Below, in pieces: positions 38,901-53,900 of a DNA stretch of 64,000 bases; the first letter of the stretch is position 1; the number at the start of each line of letters is the position of its first letter. The translations under genes were made by a program, and so were the position numbers. The DNA lies in NCBI GenBank assembly GCA_951213105.1, contig OX578135.1:163463250-163527249 (forward strand). Direction: 5' to 3'. The notes under the pieces were generated by a model, which ran no database searches, was not told where the DNA came from, and saw nothing but the letters and a program-made list of their open reading frames with translations. This stretch comes from Amaurobius ferox. Taxonomy: Eukaryota; Arthropoda; Arachnida; Araneae; Amaurobiidae.

Positions 38901-41900
38901 GGAAAGAGTAAAGCACTTTTATTAAAAGATAAAATTGAAATTTTAAAAGAATTTGATAAAAGTACAGGATTAACAAAAGTACATTTGGCTAAAAAACTGG
39001 ATATTCCAGTTTCTACTCGGAAAACCATTGTCTATGAAAAAAAATAAAATCGAGGACAGAGTAGCAGCTTGCGGAAACTCTGCTTCGAAGAAACTGCATG
39101 TGCAAGAAAGCAAATTTCCTGAAGTAGAGAACATTTTGCTTCAGGTTTTAACACAATGCCATGCATCAAATATTCCCGTGAGTGGGTCCTTGCTTATGGA
39201 AAAAGCAAAGGAAATTGCATTGAAATTTGATGTAAAAGATGCATGTTTTTCAACTGGATGGTTTCACAAATTCAAAATGTGACACGTAATTTCAAGTCAA
39301 GTGGTAAACGGAGAAATTAAAGATGTTCCAACTGAAACTGTTAACGAATGGTTAAAAAATTTGCCAAACAAAATTGATAGATACTAGCTGACGGACATTT
39401 ACAATGTTGATGAAACAGGCCTCTTTTATCATCTCATGCTTGCAAGAACTCTTGCTTTAAAGGTGACAATTGCAATGGTGGAAGAAAATTTAAAGATTGC
39501 CTCACTGTTTTACTTTGTGCCAAAGCTGATGGAAGTGATAAGATGACTCCTCTAGTCATAGGGAAGTCACGACGGAAGCCAAGCTGTTTTGCAAAATTTA
39601 AAACACTGCCAGTAGGTTATGAAGCAAATAAAAAAGCATGGATGACTGTTAAAATTTTTACTGAGTGGCTCAAGAAAATGGATAAAGATATGAAACAGAA
39701 CATTAAATTACATTATTATTTTACTTTTTATGGATCAATGAAAAGACACTTTTTATGGATCAATGTACTGCTCACCCCCAAGAGACTGACTTTTTGAAAA
39801 ATGTGAAAGCAGTTTTCTTTCCACCAAATTGCACGAGCAAACTACAATCCCTAAATCTGGGAATAATAAAAAACTTAAAAGTGTACTACAGAAAGTGTTT
39901 AATTCAACATGCCCTTCAAAGCATCACTACAGGAAATATCCAAGGAAAGATAAACTTACTTCAGGAGATAAACATGATCTCCCTTGCATGGACTCAAGTC
40001 AAGTCTGAAGCAATAAAAAAATTGTTTCATTAAAGGAGGGTTTCCAGATCCAAAATTAGATGAATGTGATGCCAAAGATGACAGTGATGTCAACGCTGGA
40101 GATGATGAAACTGTAATCATGGATGAAGAAGACTAGAATCGTGTGAGATTAGAAGTTACTTTTGAGGAGTATGTGAATTGTGATACCGACGTAATGACTT
40201 CGAAATTAATCACAATTGATGAATTAATAGAAGACAAATTGTCTGGTACTAATTTAAGTAGTGATGATGATGAAGAAGAATGTTAAGAAGTTATCCTGCC
40301 TTCATTTAAAGATGCCATTGACTCCATTGATAAACTTAGAACTTGTCAAAACACCAGTAAAAAAACTTTCAAAGCCCTTATTTCGATTCATAATGCTGTA
40401 CTCATTACTCACACTCAATCCGCACGTCAGACAATGATTAAAGAATTTTTTAATTAACATCTACTTGCATGCACATAAATCATATAAAATAAGATGTGTA
40501 TTTACTTAAGATATGTATATATGAAATTAAAATAAAGGTATGATTTTTTTCATTTTTATGATTGTAAATGTTTAAATATAAAAATTTAATAAATATTATT
40601 TTCAATATAGATAATATCTTAAAAAAAAAAAAGAAATATTACTTTTAAATAAATTAGGATTATTTGTAGCATTAAATTTGCAATAATCAAAGTTGTTTCT
40701 TAAAATTCCGATTATATGTCTTTTTCGAATTTCCCTTGAGAAACGTATAAATAGTGCTCCACTGTAATTTTATTACAGTTTTACATTAACTAATTTTAAC
40801 TTTTCATTTATTGTTTAACATGTTATCAATTAAAAAAATAGTATATTTATATAATATGCACTGAACTGAGTGACTGAGTGGATGATATATAAATTATCAA
40901 AGTACTTTCACTATAGCTAGAATCTTGGTTCTGATGCAATCCAATCCATCTCAGTTTCAAGACTAAGGGTTAAACAAAAGTTCCAAAAGATTGAATTAAG
41001 GATGAAGGTGCAAAAGAATAATAAAAAAACTCAAAACCTCTTTGCCTAATTATCGAGCACTTCCACTCCAGTTAGAATTTTGGTTTGAGTCTCATCTTGT
41101 ATGTTAATTAAAAAATATAATATTTCAAAAAATTCAAATTAGGGGTGACGATGCAAAGGAATAATTAAACAATTCAAAACAATTCTTCAAAATGATAGAG
41201 TACTTTCACTTGAATCAGAAGTTTGTTTTTGGTCTCATTAGATACGTCTCAGTTTTCAGATCAATGAAAAATTCAAACATTCCAATTAGGTGTGGCAATA
41301 CAAAGGAATTTAAAAAAAAAGAATTGCATAATTTTGGCTCTCAAAATGTACACCAATTCACTTTTTTTTGTTTAAAATTGAAAGTTTCGATATTCTGAAC
41401 TTAAATTAAGTATGCAAATGTCACAATTAGTGGCCATTAGTTATTAAGGAGGAGCGAAGCCCGGGTGAAAGTGCTTGTTTAAAAATAAACTCAACATAAA
41501 AAAAAGCCTTTAGATTCAAAGCACTGCACAAGAATGTTAATTACAAAAATAATCTTAATTCCATAATTATTAACTCTCATAATATTTGGTTAATTATGCA
41601 CGATATTTCTTTAAAATTAACCAAAATATGAAAATAAGCAAGTTTAGTCCAAGGTTAATAGAATATTAACAGGTTGTCTCATTCGCTATTCCCCTCATGG
41701 TAACATTTCTGGACGAGTTGTGACGTCACTGCTAGACCTTCCAATCTGTTGACCAGCGGCGCTTTTTGTTCTGATGGCGGTTATAGTCTCAGTAGCATTT
41801 GTACATGTCACTGAATATGCATCCTTAACATGACAAATCCCTGAGCATAACTTTTACTTCAGTTACCCTCCTCCCCCCCAATTTTCCATCTCACCTCTCC

Positions 41901-44900
41901 TAATCCACCAATTTTGATTTTACTGGTGGCTATAGTCTCTGAACTATTTGCACTTATCACCAGAATATGCCTATTTTTTTAGTCAAACCCCCTGGGTGAA
42001 ACTTTTAGTTTAACTAGCCTCCACAATTTTACTTTAAGGTAAATTAGAATTAAGTAATTTTTTTAATAGGAGAGATGTGTCCACATGTGTCCAGGAATTT
42101 CATGAACGAGATAACAGGTGAAAGGTATGTTATTTTACTTAATACAGCCAACGTTTACTTAATACATTCTTAATACACCTGTCTCTATGCCCCAAAAATA
42201 TGTATATTGTATGCATATATATATATATAATGTCACTAAAAATAACCTATCGTTATTGATTTTAAATCAGGGTAGATAAAAATCATGATTTTTTAAAAAA
42301 AAATCAAAAAAATCAGATTTTTTTGATTAAAATCAGATTTTTTTGATTTAAATCGGATTTTTTTTATTTATATTAGCCTTTTCCAAAATCAATTTTTTAT
42401 ATTTTTCAGATCAGAAGGTAGGTTAGACTATATTAATGTACTGTATAATTTAAAAAAATTTAATTGAATATATATTAATATAAGATTAAAAAATATATGC
42501 AGGGGTTAAAAAAAACCAAAGACTGTTTAAATAAATGGTTTTTTTTTAAATTGGGTTATTTTATTGGAGAAGAAAAGCCATATACTATCTTTTTCCCTCC
42601 CTGCCATTTTAGTAAATGAATCTACTAATTTGCTTTCTATATCTATTATACAACACAAGTTTAGCTATCCTCTAGAGTCAAGTTTGTAACAGAATCTGAA
42701 GTGTCCTGGGTACTCCTTTCAAATAGTTGAAAAACAGGTTTATTGGGCTACAGGTGGATTAGTGTCCAGAGAGAAATACTTCTTTGTCCGTTGCAGGGAT
42801 GCCAATCTAGATAATTTTTAGCTAGATATCCACATAATTTTGACTTCATCTAGCTAATGAAAATGGGCATCTACATCATGACTACAAATCTAGATAATTT
42901 TGATGTCATCTATCTAATGAAAATGGGCATCTAGATAATGCCTAAAAATCTAGATAATTTTATGAAATTTCACCAAAATCAAATATTTTTTGTGTAAAAT
43001 TGAGATGGTGTTGGTAATTGTCTCAAAAGGAGCATAACAGTTTTTTACTAGCATGAGTTATGTAAAAACAAAGCTCCGGTATAAAATGAAAATAAAGCTA
43101 CTGAATGCCATTTTAACAGTTAAATTAGGACTATTAAGAGACATGCATATGGGAAATGTTATTATAAACCCCCTCCTCCCCAATTTTGAAGGACATAGAA
43201 GCTATGGTTACATATCGAAAATGTACAGCAAATGAAGTTTTATCGTTTCTCAGTCAGGCACTTCAAATTTTACAGATGAGGATTATGATTGGTTAATGTG
43301 GAAATAAAGTGTTTTATATTCTTATCAGAGGTGGAGCTACAATTTTTCTCAAAAGTTTTTTTTTTCTAGTGTGATCAAGAGCAAAAAGTACCAAAAAGCC
43401 TTAGTTTTTGTACTGTATAGGTTGGGGCTATCGAATTGAAGAGAGGGAGGGACAAAGGGGATAATGCCCAGGGTCCCTATGATCCTATGAGACCTCAGCC
43501 TCAGAGTGATTTTTTAAGTCCTTAAAAAATAGGTAAGGGTAGGGATTGGTGGGGGAGCCCAATCTGCTAAACTGCTTAAGGGCTGGTCAATCCTATTCCC
43601 AACATTGTTTGCTATATTGGTGTGGTGATTGTGCGTCGCGGGCCCCGAACCAGGGACCTCCTGGCTACAAGACCGACATTATAATCACGGAGCAAAAGCT
43701 AGCTTCTGTTCAGTGATTATAATGTCAGTCTACGAAGCAAAGGATCCCTGGTTCAGGGCTAGGCAACTCCCAATCGCCACAGTGGTTACCCTGGACATAC
43801 GAGCACAAAAAAAACCTTGCTCTCCAACGATTTCACCTCTCAACACGAGATAGCAGTACCACACGGAGTCAGAGGCCTTGCCACTCTCTTCCTGGTTGAC
43901 CATGACAGACGTCATGCCTGAGACAACACGCCTCCCGGCCTTCAGCTCCTCAACTGCATTTCAGGGGGACACGTGGGGATTTTCTCAGCGGCCCCCTCCT
44001 CGCTGAAATTAGACCGGGGCCTTCATCAGGTGAGGGAGTGTGCGGCAGCAAAGACATCTGATCAAAGATGCTTGGAACCTGTACCCGAATTATAAGAACG
44101 GAGGAGAAGCTAGCTTTTGCTCAGTGATTATAATGTCGGTCTACGAGCAAAGGGTCCCTGGTTCGGGGCCTGGCGACTCCCAATCGCCACATTGGTATGT
44201 GCCAGCAAAAATCACAAAAAAAAGGAAGGAACCAAATTTTCTTATTTCTATGGTAAAAATTATTACAGCACATATAAATAACATTTCAAAAGGTATTTTA
44301 AATTTTTGTAGCTTGAAATATGTACGTAAAAACTGTATCACAACCACTGATCCCAATAAATCATCACAAGAACAATTAAAATGTTAAATATTGTCTAGCT
44401 ATGTTTTTAGATAACTGACAGAAAATCTACATAATTCTAGCTTGCGTACTATTCATTTTGAGTGATTTTTAGCTATAAAATTAGAAAATAGGTTGGTAGC
44501 ACTGGTCAGTTGTCATTGTTACTTGATTTTATACTCCAAACACTGAATAGTGTTATCTCCACTGACCGAGAGTTAAGGAAAGGATTTCAGTTTTTTTTTA
44601 TATACTCTAAAGATGTCTTGATGTGGAATTTTATTATTTTAAGCATTTATTCTGTTCCAAGTTATTTTAGCATAAAAATACAAAAAATAAACTTCAAGAA
44701 ATGACAAAATTAAAAAATGATTTTAATCAATGATTTTTTTTTTAAAAATCAAGTGATTTAAATCATGATTTAAATCAAGCCGATTTAAATCAAACAACCC
44801 TGTTTTAAATCTTTATATATATATATATATATAATCACTAACACATATATAAGCATAAATACATAGATGAGCATCCCCCTCGACATATCGCTCACAAGTC

Positions 44901-47900
44901 GCCACTGTCATTAGGCAATCCAAATTGGCCCCAAATAGGACTATAGTTTTTTCCTTAATAACTAACTTGCCATACTTTGGACAAACAAAATACCTAGCTA
45001 TGAGGTGGGGCTCCTGAAAATTAGAAGTAAAAAATATTCAGCAAACATATTTTGCAAATAACATTTAAAGTATTTTTAATGTCAAAATAAAAAATTAAAA
45101 CTGCACAGCTAAATGTCTGTTATTTTGCTCTATACCCCCCCCCCCCCCATATAACAATATTTTGTTTTTAAACAGGTAAAATATTTTATTACTTAGGCTT
45201 TGTATTCATTTTCAAATATTAAAATTAAGGATTTTCTTTATAAGGATCTGATGCATATTTTTAAACACCTAACAAATAGCAATTATCTAAAGATTTTTAA
45301 TTATTTCAATAGTCTTTTTTTACTTTTTACAGCTTGATATAAAACTACTTTAGTTAGTTCTTGCTGAAAGTAAACACACTAATGTGCACCTCTTAACCTT
45401 AAAGGGATACAAAACATATTTAGTGACATTTTTAAGGCAGAAAAAGTTGAAGTTCAAACAAATAGGGAAAATTTTCTTCAATTGTTGCTGTGATAAAATT
45501 CAGAGTACAATTTACTTTTCTGTCCAAAAATCAGTGAATGCTTAAAATATATTAATGGTTTAATAATTTCTTACTACTATTTAATTTATACTTTAATGCA
45601 TTATTTAACAAAAAATAGACTAAACATTACAATAATAAAAACAAATTTACCACTTCAAAACCAGAAAATTTTAAAACAGAAAAAATGTCTAACATATTCA
45701 TAGCATAACAATAGAATGTTAACTATATAATAATATCATTGCTAAAATAATTAACGTTTATACTAATTGCAAAATTACATGCAATATTTCTTAAGTAATG
45801 AGCTAAATTATGCCAATGTAGTCTATTTAATGTGGAACAATTATAGGATGGAAATGGATAGAAAAATATATTTGTGGTTTTGCGGCAAAGTACGAGAATA
45901 CAAATTGAAATGTGCAATAACATTGTTTGTGGAAATAATTAACCAAAATATGAAAATAAGTTAATTTAGTCAACCTAAAGTGCAATAATTCAGATTGGAG
46001 ATAGATGGAAAAAGATACTTAAGCAATGCACGGTAATACAAACTGAATTGCATAATAGCACTATTTATATGAAAATAATAAACCAAAAACACCCTTAATA
46101 ATTAACCACAATATAAAAATGCTAATTTTGTCAATTTAATGTGCAATAAGTATTAGAAGATGGATGAAAACAGATAGTTCTGCACTCTCGGCAATGCACC
46201 AGAATACAAACTGAATTGCACAATAAAACTATTAATGCTAAAATAATTAAATAAATTAATCTTAGAACTTTAACAAAATGTAAAAGTAAGATAGTTTTGT
46301 CAATTTAATGTGCAATAATAAGAAGATGAAGATGGATAGAAAGAGATAATTGTGTACTCTCGGCAACACACTAGAATAAAAGTTGAATTGCGCAATTTAT
46401 TCGAAAAGTAATTTGGCCAGTAAAATATTTGTTTATTTTTACTCGCACTATAAAAATAAAAAATATAATATTGCTCTAATATGGAATCATTTGGCTTCTG
46501 CCATTCTTGACAAGAAGAGGACTAGAGATGAGGTTAACATTGCTCTAATGCAGAAATCCTGAACACAAAATGGTAGGATTTTGGGTTTAGGGCTTTAATA
46601 TATTTTGTGATATGTCTTGTACCAGACCCTGAGCCTGTATTGCTGTTAGCAACAAGCTTAATGCTCTGAACTTGATAAATTATCTAAATGGTGATAATGT
46701 TGCTGTCAGGGTGACTTATGAAACTAATGGACAAAGGGATGAATTCATACTTATGTCAGCTTATTTTCCTTACAAAGAGAAAGATCCACTCAGCAAAACC
46801 TCTTGAGCATTGCACCGTGGGCAAAAAGCTCATCATTAGCTGTGATGCAAATGCTCACTACACTGTGTGGGGTAGTAGCGACAACAGGTGGAGTGATGAT
46901 CTTCTAGAATATATTTTATATTATAATCTATATATTCTTAATAAAGGCAATAAACCTACTTTTGTTACAGTAAACAGAATTGAGGTAATTGCTCTAACCA
47001 TGTGTAACAACACGTTATGATCATATAACAAATTGGAATGTATCAGATGAAATAACCTTATCTGATCATCGTCTAATTATGTTTTCAGTTAAAGGTCTCT
47101 CAAGATTAGAGATGATAGGTAGAAAACCAAGAAAGACAACTTGGAGTTCCTACAAAGAAGACTTTGGTGACAGGACTGGGGGGGGGGGGGTCAATCTGGT
47201 AAACTGACTTTGGAAGCTGACTTGGATTTGGCTATTGACCAATTGCAACAAGCCATTATCAATTGTAAGAGCAGGTTACGCAGCAATTGCAGAAGGCCAA
47301 AAAAAGTGGCGAGTGGTAGGTTTACAAATCTGACCTTACCTCTTACAATAAGGCTGTCAGAGAATCCAAGAAAAATTCTGGAAAGAATTATTGTGATGGC
47401 ATAAAAGGTATATTGCTAAGCTGGTAAAAATTGTCAAATTACAGAAACTGTAACCTAAACACCATTAAGTGTGCACTTTTATTAGTGATAGTATTAAATG
47501 AGACATTTCTAAGAAAGTTATCATTTTCGACAGAGTTGTTTGGGCGATTAATTCTTTTAGGCCCTACAAATCCCCAAGGATCAATGGCATTGATCCAGTT
47601 CTCCTTAATCCCTTTAGGACCACTGGTGTGTATATACAACGGAGAGATTCTCCCTTCTCTGACCCATGGATGCACATTTGCTATGCAGTGAGGATGGCTG
47701 CTAGAGCCCAGTGATGCCAATGCATAATGTAGGATTGGGACATTTCATTAATATTTTTAATAACACAGAATCCTGTAGTTTTTGCAAAGCTAGTTACTTG
47801 AATCACCGACCATCACATTTTAGCTTCAGTTTTTGTTTTTCACAAGAATACTGACTAAGTTGATTGTATAAACAAACACACACACACACACAAACTGTTG

Positions 47901-50900
47901 TGGTGGTTCTGATTTAAAAATCATGCGATTGAGAGATGTAAATGAAGATAGTGAAATGTTGCTATATGCTTTAGTGTGAAAGTTATTTAAAAGATATCAA
48001 TGTGGGTGATGTTTTTGGATACTTTTGGTCCAAAATTAGAGTTCAAATGTCAAAGATATGCAATTTCTTTAGTTTTCTGAACTCTGGATTAAATACAAAC
48101 AGTCAAAAGCCTTTTTAAAGGACATTAATTGTTTTAATATGTATTTCATTGATAATAGTATTACACAAGTAATAGTTAACAAAACAAAGAAATTTTCAAG
48201 GCTCATGTTTCAAAACAATGGGGTGCAGTTAGGTCTCTCAAATTGCATTAACACCCATGTATTTCTACAATAATAGTAGATGTATATTAAAGCAAAGTTT
48301 TTATAGTACGATTTTCTCGCTGCGATAGACTTAGCATTAAAAAGTGCCTGGGTCTGGAATAGCAGACATTATATATACTCTATATATTCTATGTATACAG
48401 GGTGTCCCAAAAACATTGACCTCGGCTTTTATTCCTTAAATATTGATCTTAGACATATATAATAAATTACAAAGTTGCATAAAAAAGGTACAGAATTTTA
48501 TGAAATTTATGAATTTTCCGAAATGTGCGTAAAAGACGGCTACTTTTTTGCGCTAAGCCTTACTCTCGAAAAAAATTCACTAAAAATCACCCGTTCAACA
48601 CAGCATTCTACTTTTTTCAGGAAGAAAGGAAATACTTATTTTCTATTTGATGTATATTTTTTATTCAAATTTTCTTTTATCAAAATATTAAAAATTTTAG
48701 TGTATATATGTTTTAGGTACAGATGGATAATTCTTTGGCATATCCTTCTGATTTTTTAAAACTGTACCACATATATGCATATTCTTAGACAACAAATGCT
48801 TTGCGAGTACAGGAGAGGTAAAAAATTTATCCAAATACAAAGAATATCCTTTTCCTAAAAGTTCACTTAGAAATGTTTTCACAACGCGTTCTCTATACCC
48901 ACCATCAGAGCTTGATAATTCCGTGTCCTTTCCAGTATACGCAAGGAAATTCCATTTATAGCCTGATTCTGACAATTTATATATTTTTATTCCATATCTG
49001 GACCTTTTCGAGGGGATATATTGACGAAATCCCAGCCTTCCTTTCCATGAGAACAAAGATTCATCAATGAACACATTTCTTCTAGGAGTGTATATAGATT
49101 TAAATTTTGAAACAAATGCATCTAACACGGGTTTCAATTTATCTAGTTTTTGGGCATTACTATCAAGAGTAAAATGAAGGTAACGTAATATTCCTATAAA
49201 TCGATCGCGACTCATAACGAATTAAAAAAAGGAGTACTGATAATATTGGATTCTTAGAAAAATACATTTTAAGATTTGGTTTTCTGACAATGCTTGTCAA
49301 AATTACTAGTGCGAGAAACACACGAAATTAGTTTCCTGTCACAGGTGTAAATACATTTGAAACAGGTGGAGTCTTCGATGTGGAAGGAGAGAGGAGATTT
49401 TTCTCCCATTTTTTCTTTGCAAACTCATTAGTTGCTTTTACGATAAATTCTACTAGTTCATCATCAAAAAATATGCTAAAAAAATCAAGTTCCTTATCTA
49501 AATTAGGCAGCATGATATTGTGATTTATTCCAGGTATGTTCAAAAACTCCAAAGAATTCAGATCTTTCAAATCACATGTCCAAACATCATTCGAGAAACA
49601 GCAACAGAAGCTGGCGGCATTGTAATAATAGTACGCTCAGAATCTGAAGAATCAATTGCATTTTCAGATTCATCATCAGAAATAACACTGTTCCATGAAT
49701 CTTCACTATCTGCTTTGCTTGCATTACTGTCTGGTTCGTTTACCATACGCGTATATTCTTCCACAGAAAGAAAAAGTCTCAAACCAGCCATACTTTTATC
49801 CGAAATAGCCTAATCACTTCACTGTCGCACATTCCTTTAACCCCCCTCCCCCCCCAAACAAAATACTCTCTTATATTCCTGTAATTCACCAACGAAAGCA
49901 TTAAAAGCTAAAATCAAAAGGAGACCCGGAACTCAATTATAAAATTGTTGATGCTGCGAGAAGTGCAAATAATTCATTGGATTCTCCATGTGCCAAGGTC
50001 AAACATCTATAAAATACATTTAAGTTGCTTCCACGGGCATTTAACGCCATCTAGTAGACAAATAAATTCAAATGAAAACGCTTCACATAGAAACACCAAT
50101 ACGTGCCACTCGCCGTTTAGGGTAAAGTTCTCTCCGGCACCAGTGCGTACCGTACGTCCTTGAATGCAAGTTCGCAGCCAGCACGCGGGCGTGCCAACCG
50201 ACGCAAATGGGTTAAATTTATCGTGTTTCTTAAAAAAAGCAAACATGCTTCTATTAATATTGTTGTTATCAGCAATAACAGACAATATATTAAGATCAAG
50301 TTCTTTTAACTTGCAAATTAACATAGATGCCAAATTATAGAGCTTTTGTCCCATGAATGTTGAAACTGGGGCAATTGCTATTACATCTTTATAATTCGAA
50401 AACATAGATGTAATCAAAAACACTTGGGCAGTTTTTGCTTTTTCATTACTATCAAAACAATCACCGGTAACTTTACCACATTTAAACGTATACCTAGGAT
50501 CAACATAAATCTCATCAATTAAGAGAGAGACAAATTATTGGTCTTTATTTAAGCATTGTACCCTACATTTTAAATAACTATTACACGGATTAAAAAAATC
50601 TGAATCCACATTTAACTTTTTTGAAATTCTACTTAATGTTCTCACATGAGGCAATGTCAACATCCTTGAATTTCTAAATGCCTTATAGCACGAAGAACTA
50701 GATAAGTATATTTTAAAGCATAGAATAAACAGTTCTTGTGAAAATCGAAGCTAATTGTTTGGTATTTCTAGCAGTTTTACTTGTTCAATTAAAAAGTCTA
50801 ATTTGGCGGTGCAAATTTCTAAACATACCTGCTTCTGTTTCTCCAACAGCTTCACTGCGGCTTCGATATAACTAAGTTGTGATGGAGTAGAATGCACAGT

Positions 50901-53900
50901 TTCACATGCACTTATTAATAAATCCAGATCACGTTTATTTGTAATTAGGCTAAATTGTATTCCACATTTTTGTAGCTGCTTTTCACTGCAATGGAGATTT
51001 TCAAAAAACACATCGAACGTTTTTTTTTTGGCATATGCTGATACTCGCAATAACACATGGCACAGATGATGCATTAATGCGAACTTTAAAAAGATACAGC
51101 TTGTCATCAATTGAAAGGTGGGTCCAATTTTCTCATTGAATAGTACAAAAATAAACCTTGATATCTTCTAAAGTTGGCAGGCTGTTGTTTTGTTGCTCTT
51201 GTTGAAAAGTCATACTTTCAGAAATTGCCACATCTAATTGAGCATTTTCACGATTTTCCATAGTCCTTTTCTTTGGAATGGGTTCTGTAAGATGCTTGGC
51301 AATATTTCCGACAATTGTGGGATAGGCATCCGGTTTTAATTTTAACCTGTCTCTTTTAATTGTTATTATCTTCCCAGATTTATCTGTAAAAGTGTCTTCA
51401 CGAATGATGAACGATTCGTCAAAGTGATGAATACACACTCCGGAATTTTTCCCAGCTTTGAATTCCACACGATGAATTTTTATCTCCCAAGTTTTTCTCA
51501 ACGCAGAATCTTCAAGGAACTTAAAGATTGGAACGTAATACGTGCGAGGCATTGATAATTACACAGATATAAACTATTTAAAAAATGGCTCTAAAGCACC
51601 CATGAACGTTAGTTAAATGATAATAAAACATAAGAACAACTTATTATGCACAAAACACAATGCTATAAAACTAATAGAACATTCTGAAAACCTTAAAAAA
51701 ATGTTTTGCAATCATCAACCACTCCACGAGGGACGCTGACCGCGCTTGGATTTTTGTTCTCTTCTTTCCGAATGCTCCCCTCTTACCGTGAGGTCACGAC
51801 AATTTCTCCTCAGTGGTGCCACGGCCTGTGTGTAGACTGGCTGTAGTTAGGCCTAGCATTAAAAAGTGCCTGGGTCTGGAGTGCCTGAGTCTGCCTGATG
51901 TGAAGCTTGTTGAAAGGAGTGTCGAAAGCCCAGACCATCCGACTCGTCCATAGACTTAGAGCAGCAATTTGGATGGCCGGTGATGTGAAGTTTGTGTCAA
52001 AGTCCATTCCATATTCTTATTTGGTTTGTCAGTATAGTATATAAAACTTTTTCTGTAGTATACAAAACTTTTTCCAAATATACTAAGTGTGAAGTAAGCA
52101 CTTAAAGGATAAAAATTATACTTAAGTATAGTTTCTTTCATTTTATTAATATATTCATGAATATATTACTCAATTGACTACTTTCTTCTAAAATTTGGAG
52201 TCAATTAAAGAAGAACTTTTTTAGTTATGTCGGATTTACTGATGTGTGCTTAACTTTTAGAAGACAGTGTACATAACATATGATCATAAGAGCATTTCAT
52301 TAGTGAAATGACAATCAATTACACAAGTGCAGAACATAACATCTGATTTACTTCTTTTGATTGATGATACATATGGGTGGAGATGTAGGGTTTCAAAAAA
52401 AATTTCAAATGGAAAATTTTGTCATTTTTACATATTATTACATTTAAGCTAGAATAACATGTCCAGTGACTTTTAAAAGCATTTATTTTTACATTACAGC
52501 TACAGTCATATATATATTAAATAATATGGTTAATAAGGTTTAAATGTAGAAATATATGAAAATATTCACAAAAATTTCTAGTACCTATGTACTGCAGTCA
52601 GCAGCTGCAATTTAATAGTTTCATTGAGTACCTGTGCTTTTAAAAAGTTATAAAATAATTCTATTTTATCTATAACAGTAGAAAAAATATTTTTCTAAAT
52701 CACAAATTTAAAACAATGTACAAAAGAAATAATAAATGAAAAATAAATTAAAATTTCTAAACTCTTTACGAATCATAAATAATTTACTGTTTATTATAGG
52801 TGTACAAAATAAATTATTAAATATATAATTTTCATATGCTTTCTTTCTTTTAGGAAGAATTAAAAAGTTTTATTCTCACAAACAGCAGTTTGATTTATTG
52901 TGATATAAAATTATTGAAAGAAACATGAAAAGTACTTATAACAGTTTGATTCTCACAAGCAGCCGTTTGATTTATTGTGATATAAAAATATTATAAGAAA
53001 AATGAAAAGTACTTATAACAGTTTATTCTCACAAGCAGCCGTTTGATTTATTGTGATACAAAAATATTATAGGAAAAAATAAAAAGTACCTATAACTTAA
53101 AAAATAAATAATTTAATATTAAATTAACAATGTTTAAAAAATACTTGGCTTGGTGACTAGGGTTAGAAAAAGAACAGGGTAGGTTCTTTTTCAAAATTGA
53201 AATACCATGGTTTCAACAAAAAAATAAATAAAATAACATGGTATAGACCAATGGGGTTTTTATTCAGCCAACCCTGCAGCTGATAATTGAAAGATAAATC
53301 TGAAAAACTCCTGTTTATGCTTTATAATATGCAAATTACCCCAATATTTTCATAGATACTCATTTTAAAGCATTATCATTGTGACCCTCGAACCCCAAAA
53401 CTTTTCATGATGAAAATAGATACTATTATACAATTCCCACTTTAATTATGTTACAGACATATAGTTTTCAAACCATTATCAAAAGTGTGCCAAAAGTGAT
53501 GTAAATTTGCATAACTAAAAAATAGTCTTAAAATGGAATGTAGTGCATATGATTTTTGACATTACATTTTGGATTGACAATACACATTTTTAATAGTTAG
53601 CACTTCTGTGAACACTAATAAGCAATATTTGGTCAGGGGTATGTAGACTGCTGCTTTGAATAAGGAATGATATGAAGACGCATTACTGGGGCAGTCAAGG
53701 GCTGCAGTAGGCTGTAGCACCGAAGAAGAAATAAAATAATATATACAAATATAAACTTTTTGTAAAATTAAGTGCACTTTTTTACATGAAACCCAATTTC
53801 ATATTGAGTTCCGGGACCCATATTTTTCAGTACGTAGTGTGAGCTCTGAATCTACCACTTACTTGAATGACTACTACTCTACTACTAAAATAATGATAAT

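Larger units (their letters stand above)
42260..44810. mobile_element. hAT-type element, about 2.5 kb, with 8-bp TSD
   Basis: TTTTAAAT lies on both sides (42260-42267 and 44803-44810). Ends are CAGGGTAGATAAAAATCATG and, inverted, CAGGGTTGTTTGATTTAAAT, with GATTTAAATC/AAATCA repeats inside both ends. No transposase is recognisable. The interior contains a local tandem repeat and tRNA-like segments. Confidence 0.85.

Noticed and set aside
47431..47720. Overlapping open frames on both strands
   Set aside because: No recognisable domain; probably decayed LINE or intron sequence.
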